Positions 5,649-12,798 of a stretch of 14,500 nt of DNA are shown here, piece by piece. This DNA is from Desulfuromonadaceae bacterium UBA5613 (GTDB lineage: Bacteria; Desulfobacterota; Desulfuromonadia; Desulfuromonadales; UBA2197), in NCBI GenBank assembly GCA_002424625.1, contig DIKR01000109.1:1-14500 (forward strand). The letters run 5' to 3'. The position numbers and the translations under genes are program-made. Under the pieces are notes generated by a model. It worked only from the letters and a program-made list of their open reading frames with translations, did not search any database and was not told the origin of the DNA. Numbering within the stretch: position 1 is the stretch's first letter; each line of letters starts with the position of its first letter.

Positions 5649-6314
5649 ATGAGTGAATCGCTTTTCTCCAGCATCGAAGGACGACTCCTTGCCATCGGCC
5701 TGACGCTGACAGCACTGATGTTTCTGGCGTTCGGAATTGCCGGACACCTGTATCCCGACAAAGTTCTTCCTTATGCGGCAATGACCGGGCTTAACTTATT
5801 CATCGGCAGGGGAGCGGGCATGAGCTTCGGCTACGCGAATGGCTACAGTCATGCCCAGGTTGTGCCATTCAACATACTGGTCGAAACCATTCAGGTCCTC
5901 GTGGTGTATCCGTTATTCGCGTTGAGTTCGCGGCAACTGATCCAGCTGCACGTCCTCAAGCCATTCATCACACGCATACAACACGCCGCTGAGTCTCAAG
6001 GTGGGATGGTCCGGCCCTTCGGCATCGCCGGTCTGTTTTTATTCGTCTTTGTCCCGTTCTGGATGAGCGGCCCGGTGGTGGGGGCCATCATCGGCTTCCT
6101 GATCGGATTGCGCCCTTGGGTAAACCTCGGCGTCGTGCTGAGCTCGACCTATGTCGCCATCGGCATCTGGGCGCTGCTGCTGAACGAACTCAGCGAGTGG
6201 TCGGCCACTGTCAACCAATTCGCCCCCTGGGCCCTGGTCATCGCCATCGTGCTGCTTGTCATTGCCATGAATATGCTGCACCGGCGCCGCGACCGACTTG
6301 GCAAAGATGAGTAA
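5649..6314 (+). CDS. membrane protein of the putative small multidrug export family
   Basis: This 221-residue polytopic membrane protein has hydrophobic segments at about 14-32, 40-60, 73-92, 123-141, 143-157 and 190-208, and a basic C-terminal tail (HRRRDRLGKDE). The RPFGIAGLFLFVFVPFWMSGPVVGAIIGFLIGL block (about 122-154) is the conserved core of the PF06695 family, named as small multidrug export proteins although transport has hardly been tested. GGAGG precedes the ATG. It is 24 bases ahead of the SagB-like gene and probably in the same operon. The family call is good; the substrate and direction of transport are unknown. Confidence 0.7.
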   Translation: MSESLFSSIEGRLLAIGLTLTALMFLAFGIAGHLYPDKVLPYAAMTGLNLFIGRGAGMSFGYANGYSHAQVVPFNILVETIQVLVVYPLFALSSRQLIQLHVLKPFITRIQHAAESQGGMVRPFGIAGLFLFVFVPFWMSGPVVGAIIGFLIGLRPWVNLGVVLSSTYVAIGIWALLLNELSEWSATVNQFAPWALVIAIVLLVIAMNMLHRRRDRLGKDE

Positions 6315-6338
6315 GAGCAGATTGAACAGGATGATAAA

Positions 6339-7112
6339 ATGAAGAAAAATCCGAGCATCACAACAATCAGCGGACGCTACTTCCTCACCGACCGGATCCG
6401 GGACGAAGTCAGCTTCCAAAGCACCCCTCAATCGCAAGGTCAACCCCGACCGCTGGTGCAAAAAGCCTTTCCAGCCGGGAGCAGAATCATCCCCCTCCCC
6501 GGCCGTGAAAGCTGGCTGATCCCTCCCTTTGATCTCGAAGACGCCATTGCCGAACGCCAGAGTCATCGCCACTTTACAAGGGAACCCCTGACCCTTGCGG
6601 AACTCGCCTTTCTCCTTTGGGCAACGCAAGGCGTAAGGAAATCGCTCCACCCGGCAGCAGTACAGCGCACCGTCCCCTCAGCCGGCTGCCGTCACCCCTT
6701 TGAAACTTATCTTGCTATTCTTCACGTCGAAGGTCTCGACAGCGGACTGTATCGTTATCTCCCTCTGGAGCATTCTCTTGTCCACCTGCGTGAGGTCGAC
6801 AACCTGCCAGCGCACCTCGTTGCCGCCAGTCGCGGCCAAAGATTCAGTGGTGAGGCAGCAGTCACCTTTCTCTGGTCCGTCCTCCCGGAGCGCACCGAAT
6901 GGCGCTATGGCGAAGCTTCCTACAAAGTCATCGCCCTCGATGCCGGCCATCTTTGCCAGAATCTTTATCTCGCCTGCACCGCCATCAAGGCCGGCACCTG
7001 CGCCATCGCCGCCTACAACCAGACCCTGGCGGATGAACTGCTGGCTGTTGACGGGGTGGAGGAGTTCACTATCTATATTGCACCGGTAGGGAAAGTTTCT
7101 GCGGGGCGATGA
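6339..7112 (+). CDS. SagB/ThcOx-type nitroreductase-fold oxidoreductase
   Basis: The 257-residue product belongs to the FMN-dependent nitroreductase superfamily, in the branch that includes the SagB azoline dehydrogenases. Visible family features are the flavin-binding RQSHRHF (73-79), the helix FLLWATQGVRK, RTVPSAGCRHPFETYL (110-125), and the late AGHLCQNLYLACTAIKAGTCAIAAYN block. No precursor peptide, SagC/SagD cyclodehydratase or protease gene is nearby, so this is probably one of the many free-standing members with an unknown substrate rather than part of a peptide-modification cluster. The ATG has AGGA seven bases upstream. The stop overlaps the start of the GIY-YIG gene. Confidence 0.82.
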   Translation: MKKNPSITTISGRYFLTDRIRDEVSFQSTPQSQGQPRPLVQKAFPAGSRIIPLPGRESWLIPPFDLEDAIAERQSHRHFTREPLTLAELAFLLWATQGVRKSLHPAAVQRTVPSAGCRHPFETYLAILHVEGLDSGLYRYLPLEHSLVHLREVDNLPAHLVAASRGQRFSGEAAVTFLWSVLPERTEWRYGEASYKVIALDAGHLCQNLYLACTAIKAGTCAIAAYNQTLADELLAVDGVEEFTIYIAPVGKVSAGR

Positions 7113-7393
7113 GCATAGAAACGCCGGCCGCACTGCACTGGCAAGTCTATATCCTCCTTTGCTCGGATAATTCCCTTTACACCGGGATTACGACGGATAT
7201 CGCAAGGCGCTTCCAACAGCATGTCGACGGGCGCGGTGCAAAATATTTTCGCGGGCGGCAGCCGTTGCAGGTGGTTTATCTTGAAGCAGACCACAGTCGT
7301 TCTTCTGCCAGCCGCAGAGAAGGTTTTATCAAAAAATTGAAACGCGCAGAAAAAGAGCTCTTGCTGTTACAGCAAAAGAGCGAGGTCCCCTGA
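7109..7393 (+). CDS. GIY-YIG domain protein, UPF0213 (YhbQ) type
   Basis: The product is a stand-alone GIY-YIG nuclease domain of 94 residues. The two name motifs appear as VYI (13-15) and YTG (24-26), followed by TTDIARRFQQH, with Arg34 and His38, and by the metal-binding Glu71 in SRREGFIKKL. All expected catalytic positions are present. Small proteins of this kind may act in DNA repair or nucleic-acid turnover, but the role is largely unproven. Its ATG overlaps the stop of the preceding gene (ATGA), which implies translational coupling. A strong terminator overlaps its last codons. Confidence 0.88.
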   Translation: MSIETPAALHWQVYILLCSDNSLYTGITTDIARRFQQHVDGRGAKYFRGRQPLQVVYLEADHSRSSASRREGFIKKLKRAEKELLLLQQKSEVP

Positions 7394-7411
7394 CGGGAAC
7401 CTCGCTCTTTT
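7374..7411. terminator. bidirectional Rho-independent terminator between convergent genes
   Basis: AAAAGAGCGAGGT (7374-7386) pairs with ACCTCGCTCTTTT (7399-7411); after one C-A mismatch, CCC/GGG close a TGAC loop. Both strands carry a U-tract. It ends the GIY-YIG operon on plus and the ferritin gene on minus, and its left arm lies inside the end of the GIY-YIG coding region. Confidence 0.9.
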
Positions 7412-7435
7412 CATTTTTAGGGACAAAACCGTCGA

Positions 7436-7948
7436 TCAGGCGACGGTCGTCGGCGGCACAAAGACGCGCGCCCCTAACTCCTGATCGAGCATGAGCAGAC
7501 CACGGCCATCCCCTTCCACCCGCGTGAGCTTGCGGATGATCAACGAAAAATTCGATTCTTCTTCGATCTGTTCAGTGACAAACCACTGCAAAAAGATCTT
7601 CGCCCCGTGATGATTCTCTTCACTAGCAACATCCATGAGCTTGTTAATACTGTCGGTGACAAAATTTTCGTGTTTGAGCCCGTAGGTCATCGCATCAAGA
7701 GGCGAAGCAAAATCGTTTTTGGGTGCAGGAAAAGCGCGGAAATCGGTGCGCCCCTGCGTGTCACAAAGAAATGCGAAAAACTTCTCGCCATGTGTCATCT
7801 CTTCTAAAGCCTGCACCCGCATCCAGTTGGCAAAGCCGGGGAGATCTTCCGATTGAAAGTAGCCGGCCATGGCCATGTAAAGATAGGCGGAAAAGAACTC
7901 ATTCTTCATTTGTTCATTGAGCGCATCCTGCAACCGTTGTGTCAACAT
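7436..7948 (-). CDS. ftnA: bacterial non-heme ferritin
   Basis: This is an iron-storage protein forming a 24-subunit shell that oxidises Fe(II) and stores it as mineral. The 170-residue chain keeps the ferroxidase ligands at the same positions as E. coli FtnA: Glu17, Glu50 and His53 (EEMTHGE), and Glu94, Glu126, Gln127 and Glu130 (TEQIEEE). A heme-binding bacterioferritin Met is not evident. The ATG at 7948 is chosen because GAGGAGG lies just before it; an upstream in-frame start would add about 18 residues with no ribosome-binding site. It has its own promoter (7984-8012) and shares a terminator with the convergent operon. I could not find a convincing Fur box. Confidence 0.93.
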   Translation of the reverse strand: MLTQRLQDALNEQMKNEFFSAYLYMAMAGYFQSEDLPGFANWMRVQALEEMTHGEKFFAFLCDTQGRTDFRAFPAPKNDFASPLDAMTYGLKHENFVTDSINKLMDVASEENHHGAKIFLQWFVTEQIEEESNFSLIIRKLTRVEGDGRGLLMLDQELGARVFVPPTTVA

Positions 7949-7983
7949 CGTTTCCTCCTCAAAAAAGTAATATTTCTCGTGCA

Positions 7984-8012
7984 AGATTAATGAAGATAGC
8001 AACGGGTGTCAA
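7984..8012 (-). promoter_or_regulatory. ferritin promoter
   Basis: On the minus strand a perfect TTGACA (8012-8007) is followed after 17 bases by TAATCT (7989-7984). It begins 17 bases after the stop codon of the upstream small gene and leaves a leader of about 30 bases before the ferritin ATG. Confidence 0.72.
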
Positions 8013-8028
8013 GGAAACCACCTTTTGA

Positions 8029-8283
8029 TTATTTGACAAGGCGCAATTTTGCGCTCTTGACCTCTGGCGGCGGGTTGGGTGGCGGTGGTGGCGGCTCGGG
8101 GTCATCACTCGGAATGATCCCGCCATGCCACATGTTCTGAATGGCTTCACCCAACGTGGCACACTGTTTCATGCAGACACGGCGCACCGGGCAGGTGGTA
8201 CAATCAGCCGTGCCGGCGGCGACGTGCAAGGCATGGATGACCAGTTCAACACTCTCTGCCTGATTCAGGGGGATAAAGTACAT
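8029..8283 (-). CDS. small Cys-cluster protein with polyproline tail, unknown function
   Basis: I do not recognise this 84-residue protein. Residues 1-25 look like a short folded or helical segment. Four cysteines follow as C28-x2-C31-x5-C37-x3-C41, which could bind zinc or an iron-sulfur cluster. The C-terminal third is a linker rich in acid and proline (PEPPPPPPNPPPE, 62-74, with six prolines in a row), then a basic end. There is no signal peptide or membrane segment. GGAG precedes the ATG, and only 17 bases separate it from the aroF stop, so it is likely the second gene of the aroF transcript. A role in aromatic synthesis cannot be claimed. Its proline run is a likely EF-P/EfpL-dependent stall site. 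Confidence 0.75.
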   Translation of the reverse strand: MYFIPLNQAESVELVIHALHVAAGTADCTTCPVRRVCMKQCATLGEAIQNMWHGGIIPSDDPEPPPPPPNPPPEVKSAKLRLVK

Positions 8284-8300
8284 GAAATCTCCGTACGGGT

Positions 8301-9320
8301 TTAAAGGGTGCGCTCTGCCGCCGTGATAAAGGCAGCGAGTTTCTTCATCATCACTGCAAATTCGATGGGGCGCAACGATTGCGGGCCATCGCTGGCCGCC
8401 TTCTCCGGACAGGGATGAACTTCAACGATCAGACCATCCGCCCCGGCCGCAACGGAAGCATAAGACATCGACGGCACCAGATGGGCGTGACCAGTGGCGT
8501 GGGAAGGATCGACAACAACGGGAAGATGGGTCAACTCTTTCAGTACCGGCACCGCCGAGATGTCGAGGGTATTACGGGTGGCGGTCTCAAAGGTACGAAT
8601 ACCGCGCTCGCAAAGGATAACCCGCCGGTTACCTTCCGAAAGAATATACTCGGCGCTCATCAGATATTCCTGAATCGTCGTTGCCATGCCGCGCTTGAGA
8701 AGAATCGGCTTGTCGATCTGGCCGACAGTTTTGAGCAGGGCGAAGTTCTGCACATTTCGGGCGCCGATCTGCAGGATATCCGAGTACTTGGCTACCAGTT
8801 CGACATCCAGAGGATTAACAACCTCAGTGACGATCGGCAGCCCGCTGGCTTCCCGCGCCAGAGCCAAAAGACGGAGACCTTCTTCCTCCATCCCTTGAAA
8901 GGAGTAAGGACTGGTGCGCGGCTTGAAAGCACCGCCACGCAGCACCGTTGCACCCGCCGCCTTGACCGCCAGCGCTGTCTCGACGATTTGCGACTCACTC
9001 TCGACCGAACAAGGACCGGCCATAATGATCACCTGCGGTCCTCCGATGACCAGTCCCGGTGCGATCTCGAAAACGCTCGTTTCGCGTTTGACTTCGCGAC
9101 TAGCTAACTTGTACGGCTTCAGGATCGGCACGACACTCTCGACCCCGGAGTAGGATTCCAGTGCTTGCAGGATACTCTTGCCGCGCTCATCGCCGACCGC
9201 ACCGATGACATTACGCGTTTCACCGTGAATAACATGGGGGCGATAACCAAAGGCGCGAATCTGTTTTTTCACCTCCACCAACTCTTCTTTACTCGCATTC
9301 TGTTTCATGACGATGATCAT
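8301..9320 (-). CDS. aroF: 3-deoxy-7-phosphoheptulonate (DAHP) synthase, type I-beta with N-terminal regulatory domain
   Basis: It condenses phosphoenolpyruvate and erythrose 4-phosphate, the first committed step of the shikimate pathway. Residues 1-70 form a ferredoxin-like regulatory domain as in the Thermotoga enzyme, where it mediates feedback by Tyr/Phe. The TIM barrel follows, with the metal ligands visible: Cys104 (AGPCSVES), His274 (VDPSHATGH), Glu300 (IVEVHP) and Asp311 (ASDGPQ). PEP-binding KPRTSPYSFQG lies at 133-143. The length of 339 is typical. ATG at 9320 follows AGGG at a slightly long distance. Upstream are a leader peptide and attenuator, so it is probably controlled both by transcription attenuation and by feedback on the protein. 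Confidence 0.94.
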   Translation of the reverse strand: MIIVMKQNASKEELVEVKKQIRAFGYRPHVIHGETRNVIGAVGDERGKSILQALESYSGVESVVPILKPYKLASREVKRETSVFEIAPGLVIGGPQVIIMAGPCSVESESQIVETALAVKAAGATVLRGGAFKPRTSPYSFQGMEEEGLRLLALAREASGLPIVTEVVNPLDVELVAKYSDILQIGARNVQNFALLKTVGQIDKPILLKRGMATTIQEYLMSAEYILSEGNRRVILCERGIRTFETATRNTLDISAVPVLKELTHLPVVVDPSHATGHAHLVPSMSYASVAAGADGLIVEVHPCPEKAASDGPQSLRPIEFAVMMKKLAAFITAAERTL

Positions 9321-9353
9321 AACGATTCAACCCTTTCGCGATCGATGAGCTTC

Positions 9354-9395
9354 AAAAAATAACAGGCCGCCGGATTCACTATGCTCCCGCGGCCT
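9354..9395 (-). terminator. attenuator terminator in the aroF leader
   Basis: On the minus strand AGGCCGC (9395-9389) pairs with GCGGCCT (9370-9364), with an inner GGA/TCC extension, followed by TTATTTTTT (9362-9354). It lies between the leader peptide and aroF, where an intrinsic terminator only makes sense as an attenuator. Its left arm (9392-9384) can instead pair with the right arm of the upstream hairpin (9432-9424, CTCCCGTGG, nine pairs with one G-U). Confidence 0.75.
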
Positions 9396-9420
9396 CTTCA
9401 TTCATCGATCCAGAAATGAA

Positions 9421-9456
9421 AAACCACGGGAGAGCCTTGCAGCCTGCCCGTGGTTT
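9421..9456 (-). promoter_or_regulatory. aroF leader hairpin competing with the antiterminator
   Basis: AAACCACGGG (9456-9447) pairs perfectly with CCCGTGGTTT (9430-9421), followed by a short U-run on the minus strand, so it might itself terminate. Its left side (GGGCAGGC, 9449-9442) can also pair with GCCTGCCC (9514-9507) inside the leader reading frame. Its right arm can pair with the attenuator's left arm. These alternatives make it the switching element. Confidence 0.68.
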
Positions 9457-9498
9457 GATCTGTTTTGTCCGTTGAAAAACTCCTTCTTCCGACAAACC

Positions 9499-9582
9499 TC
9501 AACCTTGGGCAGGCAGCGCAAAATAATACTCGCGCCAAAAGCCGAAAGAGTTAAAGTTGTTAAAGGAGTAAACAGCGTTCAT
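9499..9582 (-). CDS. aroF leader peptide, rich in Phe/Tyr/Trp
   Basis: This 27-codon reading frame starts with ATG at 9582, with AGGA eight bases upstream, and ends with TGA at 9501-9499. Nine of its residues are aromatic: Phe7, 10, 13, 15 and 21, Tyr5, 19 and 20, and Trp16 (the middle reads FNSFGFWREYYF). It lies between a good promoter and two alternative hairpins upstream of aroF. This is the signature of ribosome-mediated attenuation, in which stalling at aromatic codons senses the charged tRNAs of the pathway's own end products. The peptide itself probably has no other function. Confidence 0.85.
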   Translation of the reverse strand: MNAVYSFNNFNSFGFWREYYFALPAQG

Positions 9583-9617
9583 CTGCAATGGTCCTTTAGA
9601 AGGATAAACTGATTTTC

Positions 9618-9646
9618 GTTATAAACAATCACCTTGAGAAAAACAA
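9618..9646 (-). promoter_or_regulatory. promoter of the aroF leader transcript
   Basis: On the minus strand TTGTTT (9646-9641), 17 bases, TATAAC (9623-9618). Transcription would start about 30 bases before the leader peptide. It begins 26 bases after the stop of the peptidase gene, with no terminator visible between them. Confidence 0.65.
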
Positions 9647-9671
9647 GTAAAAAACGTCTAAAACTGCTCGC

Positions 9672-10550
9672 CTAAATGAATTTGCGGGGATTAAGCGGCA
9701 CGCCGTTGAGACGAACTTCGTAATGAACATGCGGACCGGTGGAGGTCCCGGTGTTCCCGGAGGCGGCAATAAGATCCCCACGCTTGACGCGTTGCCCAAC
9801 CTTCACTACCAGTTTCGAGTTATGTCCGTAATAGGTCTTGTAGCCGTAACCGTGATCGATCACGATCAATTTACCATAACCATTTTCAATCTGCGCCCGA
9901 CTGACAATCCCCGCGGCCGTAGCGTAGACCGGGGTGCCGACGCGAGCAGCAATATCGATCCCTTCATGCATGGTTCGTTTGCCAGTGAAGGGGGAGTTGC
10001 GCATGCCAAAGTTTGATGTCAGCCAGCCCCGCGACGGCAAACCACTCGGCTTGGAGGCGAGGAGAGAACTCTGCTCCGTCAAGAAACCGCGCACCTCTTC
10101 CTGGCTTTCGCGACGTAAGTCGATGGAGGCCCGAATCTGGTCGATCTGTTGTTGCAAGTTAGTCATATCACTCGCCGGGGCGCTTTCGAGCGGACCGCCG
10201 ATCCCGACCTGAATATTTTCCGGAGTGCCGCTCGGATGACTGATTTGAGCCAGAGCCCGCATCTTCGCATCGTTCTGAGCCAGGATAACCATCTCTTTGC
10301 GAACATCCTCGAGACGGTTGGCAAACTCCCGTAGTTCATTATGTTGCAGCTGATTCTGTACCCGTAAGCGTTTGAGTTCCGAACGATCGACATTGGTGCG
10401 GAAATAGTCGAGAGAAAGGAAACCTCCGAGCAAAAGGACGAGACTGAGCGTTGCCGCCACGGAGTAGAGCCACTTGCGACCGATCATGTAGCGTCGAACT
10501 TTATGCGATCCTTCGGGGATCAGTAAGATTGTATAGTTTTTATTGGGCAT
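9672..10550 (-). CDS. membrane-anchored M23 murein endopeptidase (MepM-like)
   Basis: The 292-residue protein cuts peptidoglycan cross-links in the periplasm. A basic N-terminal cytoplasmic stretch precedes one membrane segment (about 29-48), a predicted coiled coil (about 55-100, with a second helix near 128-165), and the LytM/M23 domain (about 174-290). The zinc ligands are His195 and Asp199 (MHEGIDI) and His276 (HVHYE), with the further catalytic His243 (YYGHNSKL). All are present, so it should be an active enzyme rather than an EnvC/NlpD-type activator. ATG at 10550 has GGAGG about ten bases upstream. It follows the GNAT gene by 80 bases and has a candidate promoter of its own. Confidence 0.9.
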   Translation of the reverse strand: MPNKNYTILLIPEGSHKVRRYMIGRKWLYSVAATLSLVLLLGGFLSLDYFRTNVDRSELKRLRVQNQLQHNELREFANRLEDVRKEMVILAQNDAKMRALAQISHPSGTPENIQVGIGGPLESAPASDMTNLQQQIDQIRASIDLRRESQEEVRGFLTEQSSLLASKPSGLPSRGWLTSNFGMRNSPFTGKRTMHEGIDIAARVGTPVYATAAGIVSRAQIENGYGKLIVIDHGYGYKTYYGHNSKLVVKVGQRVKRGDLIAASGNTGTSTGPHVHYEVRLNGVPLNPRKFI

Positions 10551-10588
10551 AACTTTGCTTCCTCCGACTTTCCTGAAAAAAGAAGAGC

Positions 10589-10618
10589 TAATAAGCCACA
10601 GGAAGAAGGAAATGTCAA
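10589..10618 (-). promoter_or_regulatory. candidate promoter of the M23 peptidase gene
   Basis: On the minus strand a perfect TTGACA (10618-10613), 18 bases, TTATTA (10594-10589). The -10 box is a partial match. It lies in the 80-base gap between the GNAT gene and the peptidase gene. Confidence 0.42.
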
Positions 10619-10630
10619 ACTTTCGACTTC

Positions 10631-11083
10631 CTACAGAAGTTCAATACTCATGGCAATTTCGTCACATTCAGGGAATTTCGGGCACTTAATGCAGTCGCCC
10701 CAGATTTTGTGGGGTAGTTCCGACTTTTCAATGAGATGAAAACCGAGCTTGGCAAAAAACTGATCTTTATAGGTTAAGGCAAAGACCTTCTTCAGACCGA
10801 TCTGTCGTGCTTCCTGCAGACAACTCTCGACAAGTTGTCGTCCGATTCCCCGTCCTTCAAAACTTTCATCGACAGCAAGACTGCGCACCTCGGCAAGATC
10901 TTCCCAGCAAATATGCAGACAGACGGTGCCGGCAATGACGCCACCCTCTTCCCAGACATAAAAATCACGAATCGCTTCATAGAGCTCGGAAAGGGAGCGT
11001 GAAAGCATCATGCCACTGCTGGCGTAGGTCATCAATAATTTGTGAATAGCCCGGACATCGGGAATAGTTGCCTTACGAATCAT
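10631..11083 (-). CDS. GNAT N-acetyltransferase, short N-acetylglutamate synthase-like
   Basis: This is a single GNAT domain of 150 residues. The acetyl-CoA pyrophosphate-binding loop is EGRGIGRQL (76-84), after the strand AEVRSLAV; the FFAKLGF motif (109-115) is the usual late GNAT signature. The C-terminal block LPHKIWGDCIKCPKFPECDEIAM, with Cys131, Cys134 and Cys140, matches from memory the short stand-alone N-acetylglutamate synthases that replace ArgA in several phyla and start arginine synthesis. Its ATG overlaps the recN stop by four bases, and GGAGG sits inside the recN end, so translation is coupled. No arginine gene is nearby, so another acetyl acceptor remains possible. Confidence 0.72.
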   Translation of the reverse strand: MIRKATIPDVRAIHKLLMTYASSGMMLSRSLSELYEAIRDFYVWEEGGVIAGTVCLHICWEDLAEVRSLAVDESFEGRGIGRQLVESCLQEARQIGLKKVFALTYKDQFFAKLGFHLIEKSELPHKIWGDCIKCPKFPECDEIAMSIELL

Positions 11084-12771
11084 AGTGATCCTCCAAATGA
11101 ATCAGGCGCGACTGAGTGCCGGATCAGCTCACGGGCGTGAATTGTCGTCGATTCGGTAATCTTGGCGCCGCCAAGCATCCGGGAAATTTCGTTGACCTGC
11201 TCTTCAACAGCAAGCAAATGAACCGTGGTAATGGTACGGGCATCGACAGTTTCCTCTTTCCCCACCAGAAAATGATGGTGAGCGAAAGCGGCGACCTGGG
11301 GAAGATGGGTAATGCAGAGAACCTGCCTCCCACTGGCAACAGCACGTAACTTCTCGCCGACCGCCGTCGCTGCTGCCCCGCCGATACCGGCATCGACTTC
11401 ATCGAAGATGAGGGTAGCCACCTCTTCCCCGGCCGGTGCCGTACGCTGAATTGCCAGCATCAGCCGGGACAGTTCACCACCGGAAGCGACCTTGGCCAGA
11501 GGACGGGCCACTTCGCCGGGGTTGGCCTGCAACAGGAATTCAATCTTTTCACAGCCAAGCGAGCCCGGCGCCGGCAGAGGAGTCAAGGCCACAGAGAAAC
11601 GCGCCTTCGGCATCGCCAGATCACGTAACTCCCCTTCTACCCCTTGCTGCAAGCTGATTGCCGCCGCTTGCCGCGCACGCGTTAACGACGCACCGAGTTG
11701 CTGCAAGGTCACTTCATCATCCTTCAGCTTCTTCTCCAAGGCATCACGAGTGGCCTCAAGATTCGAGAGCTCAGTAAATTCAAGACTAACAGCCGTGTAG
11801 TGTTCGCGAATGGCTTCGATCGTGTTGCCATATTTACGCTTGAGTCGATGCAGGAGATCAAGCCGGGTCTCGATTTCTTCCATGCGCGCCGGATCAAAAG
11901 CGATCTGTGCCGCATAGGCGCGCAGCTGTGTGGCGCTATCCTCCAGAACATAGTAAGAACTCTGCACTGCTTCGGACAGAGGGCTAAGATGTGGATCGAT
12001 TGCCGCCCCTTCGCCTAGTTGGCTGGCTAAACGCGCCAATGTTTCGCAGATCGCCCCCTCTTTGGCATAGAGATCATCGTAGCCGCTCCCTGCTATCTCC
12101 GCCAATTTTTCCGCGTGCTGCAAAAGCGTGCGCTCGGCCAGCAGCTGCGTATCTTCACCAAGACGGAGATCTGCGACAAAAATCTCCTGTTGCTGGTAGC
12201 CGAGGAGATCAAGGCGCTGTTGCCGTTCCTGCTCGGCTTTATCGAGACGGGTCAACTCCTCGCGTAACTTTCTGATCTGCTCAAACAGGCGGCGATAAGA
12301 CGACACTTCGCTCAGTATCCCGGCATAGCTGTCGAGAAGTTGATTGTGAGTCTCAGCCCGCGCCAGGGAAAACTGTTCATGCTGCCCATAGATTGCGACA
12401 ACCTGCGTCAACCATGATTGCAGCTGGGCCGCCGTTGCCAGGGTGCCATTGACATAGATACGATTTTTTCCTGATAGTGACAGAATACGCCGCACGAGGA
12501 GTTCATCACCATTATCAAAGCCGGCATCTGCCAAGGCCGTGCGTAAATTGGCCGCCGCCTTCAGATCAAAGAGGGCTTCGACCACCGCCTCCTCTTCGCC
12601 GGTACGGATCAGATCGGTGCGCGCTTTCCCCCCCAAAAGAAGATCAATGGCATCGATAATGATCGACTTACCGGCACCGGTCTCACCGGTCAGTACGTTC
12701 AATCCCGCCGCAAAAGAAAGGGAGAGACGATCGATAATGACAAAGTTGCGGATATTCAGTTCACAGAGCAT
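11080..12771 (-). CDS. recN: DNA repair protein RecN
   Basis: RecN is an SMC-like ATPase that gathers DNA ends during double-strand break repair. The 563 residues show an N-terminal head half with Walker A GETGAGKS (29-36), long coiled-coil arms (about 155-200 and 320-375), and a C-terminal head half with the ABC signature SGGELSR (430-436), Walker B TLIFDEVDAGIGG (453-465) and ITHLPQ (487-492). All ATPase motifs are intact and the length is normal. It starts 27 bases after nadK, as in many bacteria, and overlaps the GNAT gene. I saw no clear LexA box; its promoter is probably that of nadK. Confidence 0.96.
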   Translation of the reverse strand: MLCELNIRNFVIIDRLSLSFAAGLNVLTGETGAGKSIIIDAIDLLLGGKARTDLIRTGEEEAVVEALFDLKAAANLRTALADAGFDNGDELLVRRILSLSGKNRIYVNGTLATAAQLQSWLTQVVAIYGQHEQFSLARAETHNQLLDSYAGILSEVSSYRRLFEQIRKLREELTRLDKAEQERQQRLDLLGYQQQEIFVADLRLGEDTQLLAERTLLQHAEKLAEIAGSGYDDLYAKEGAICETLARLASQLGEGAAIDPHLSPLSEAVQSSYYVLEDSATQLRAYAAQIAFDPARMEEIETRLDLLHRLKRKYGNTIEAIREHYTAVSLEFTELSNLEATRDALEKKLKDDEVTLQQLGASLTRARQAAAISLQQGVEGELRDLAMPKARFSVALTPLPAPGSLGCEKIEFLLQANPGEVARPLAKVASGGELSRLMLAIQRTAPAGEEVATLIFDEVDAGIGGAAATAVGEKLRAVASGRQVLCITHLPQVAAFAHHHFLVGKEETVDARTITTVHLLAVEEQVNEISRMLGGAKITESTTIHARELIRHSVAPDSFGGSL

Positions 12772-12798
12772 GGAATGGATCCTGATGAAGGTGCATAA

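Noticed and set aside
8379..9107. Plus-strand frame of 242 codons
   Set aside because: Antisense to aroF, whose metal ligands and substrate motifs are all present.
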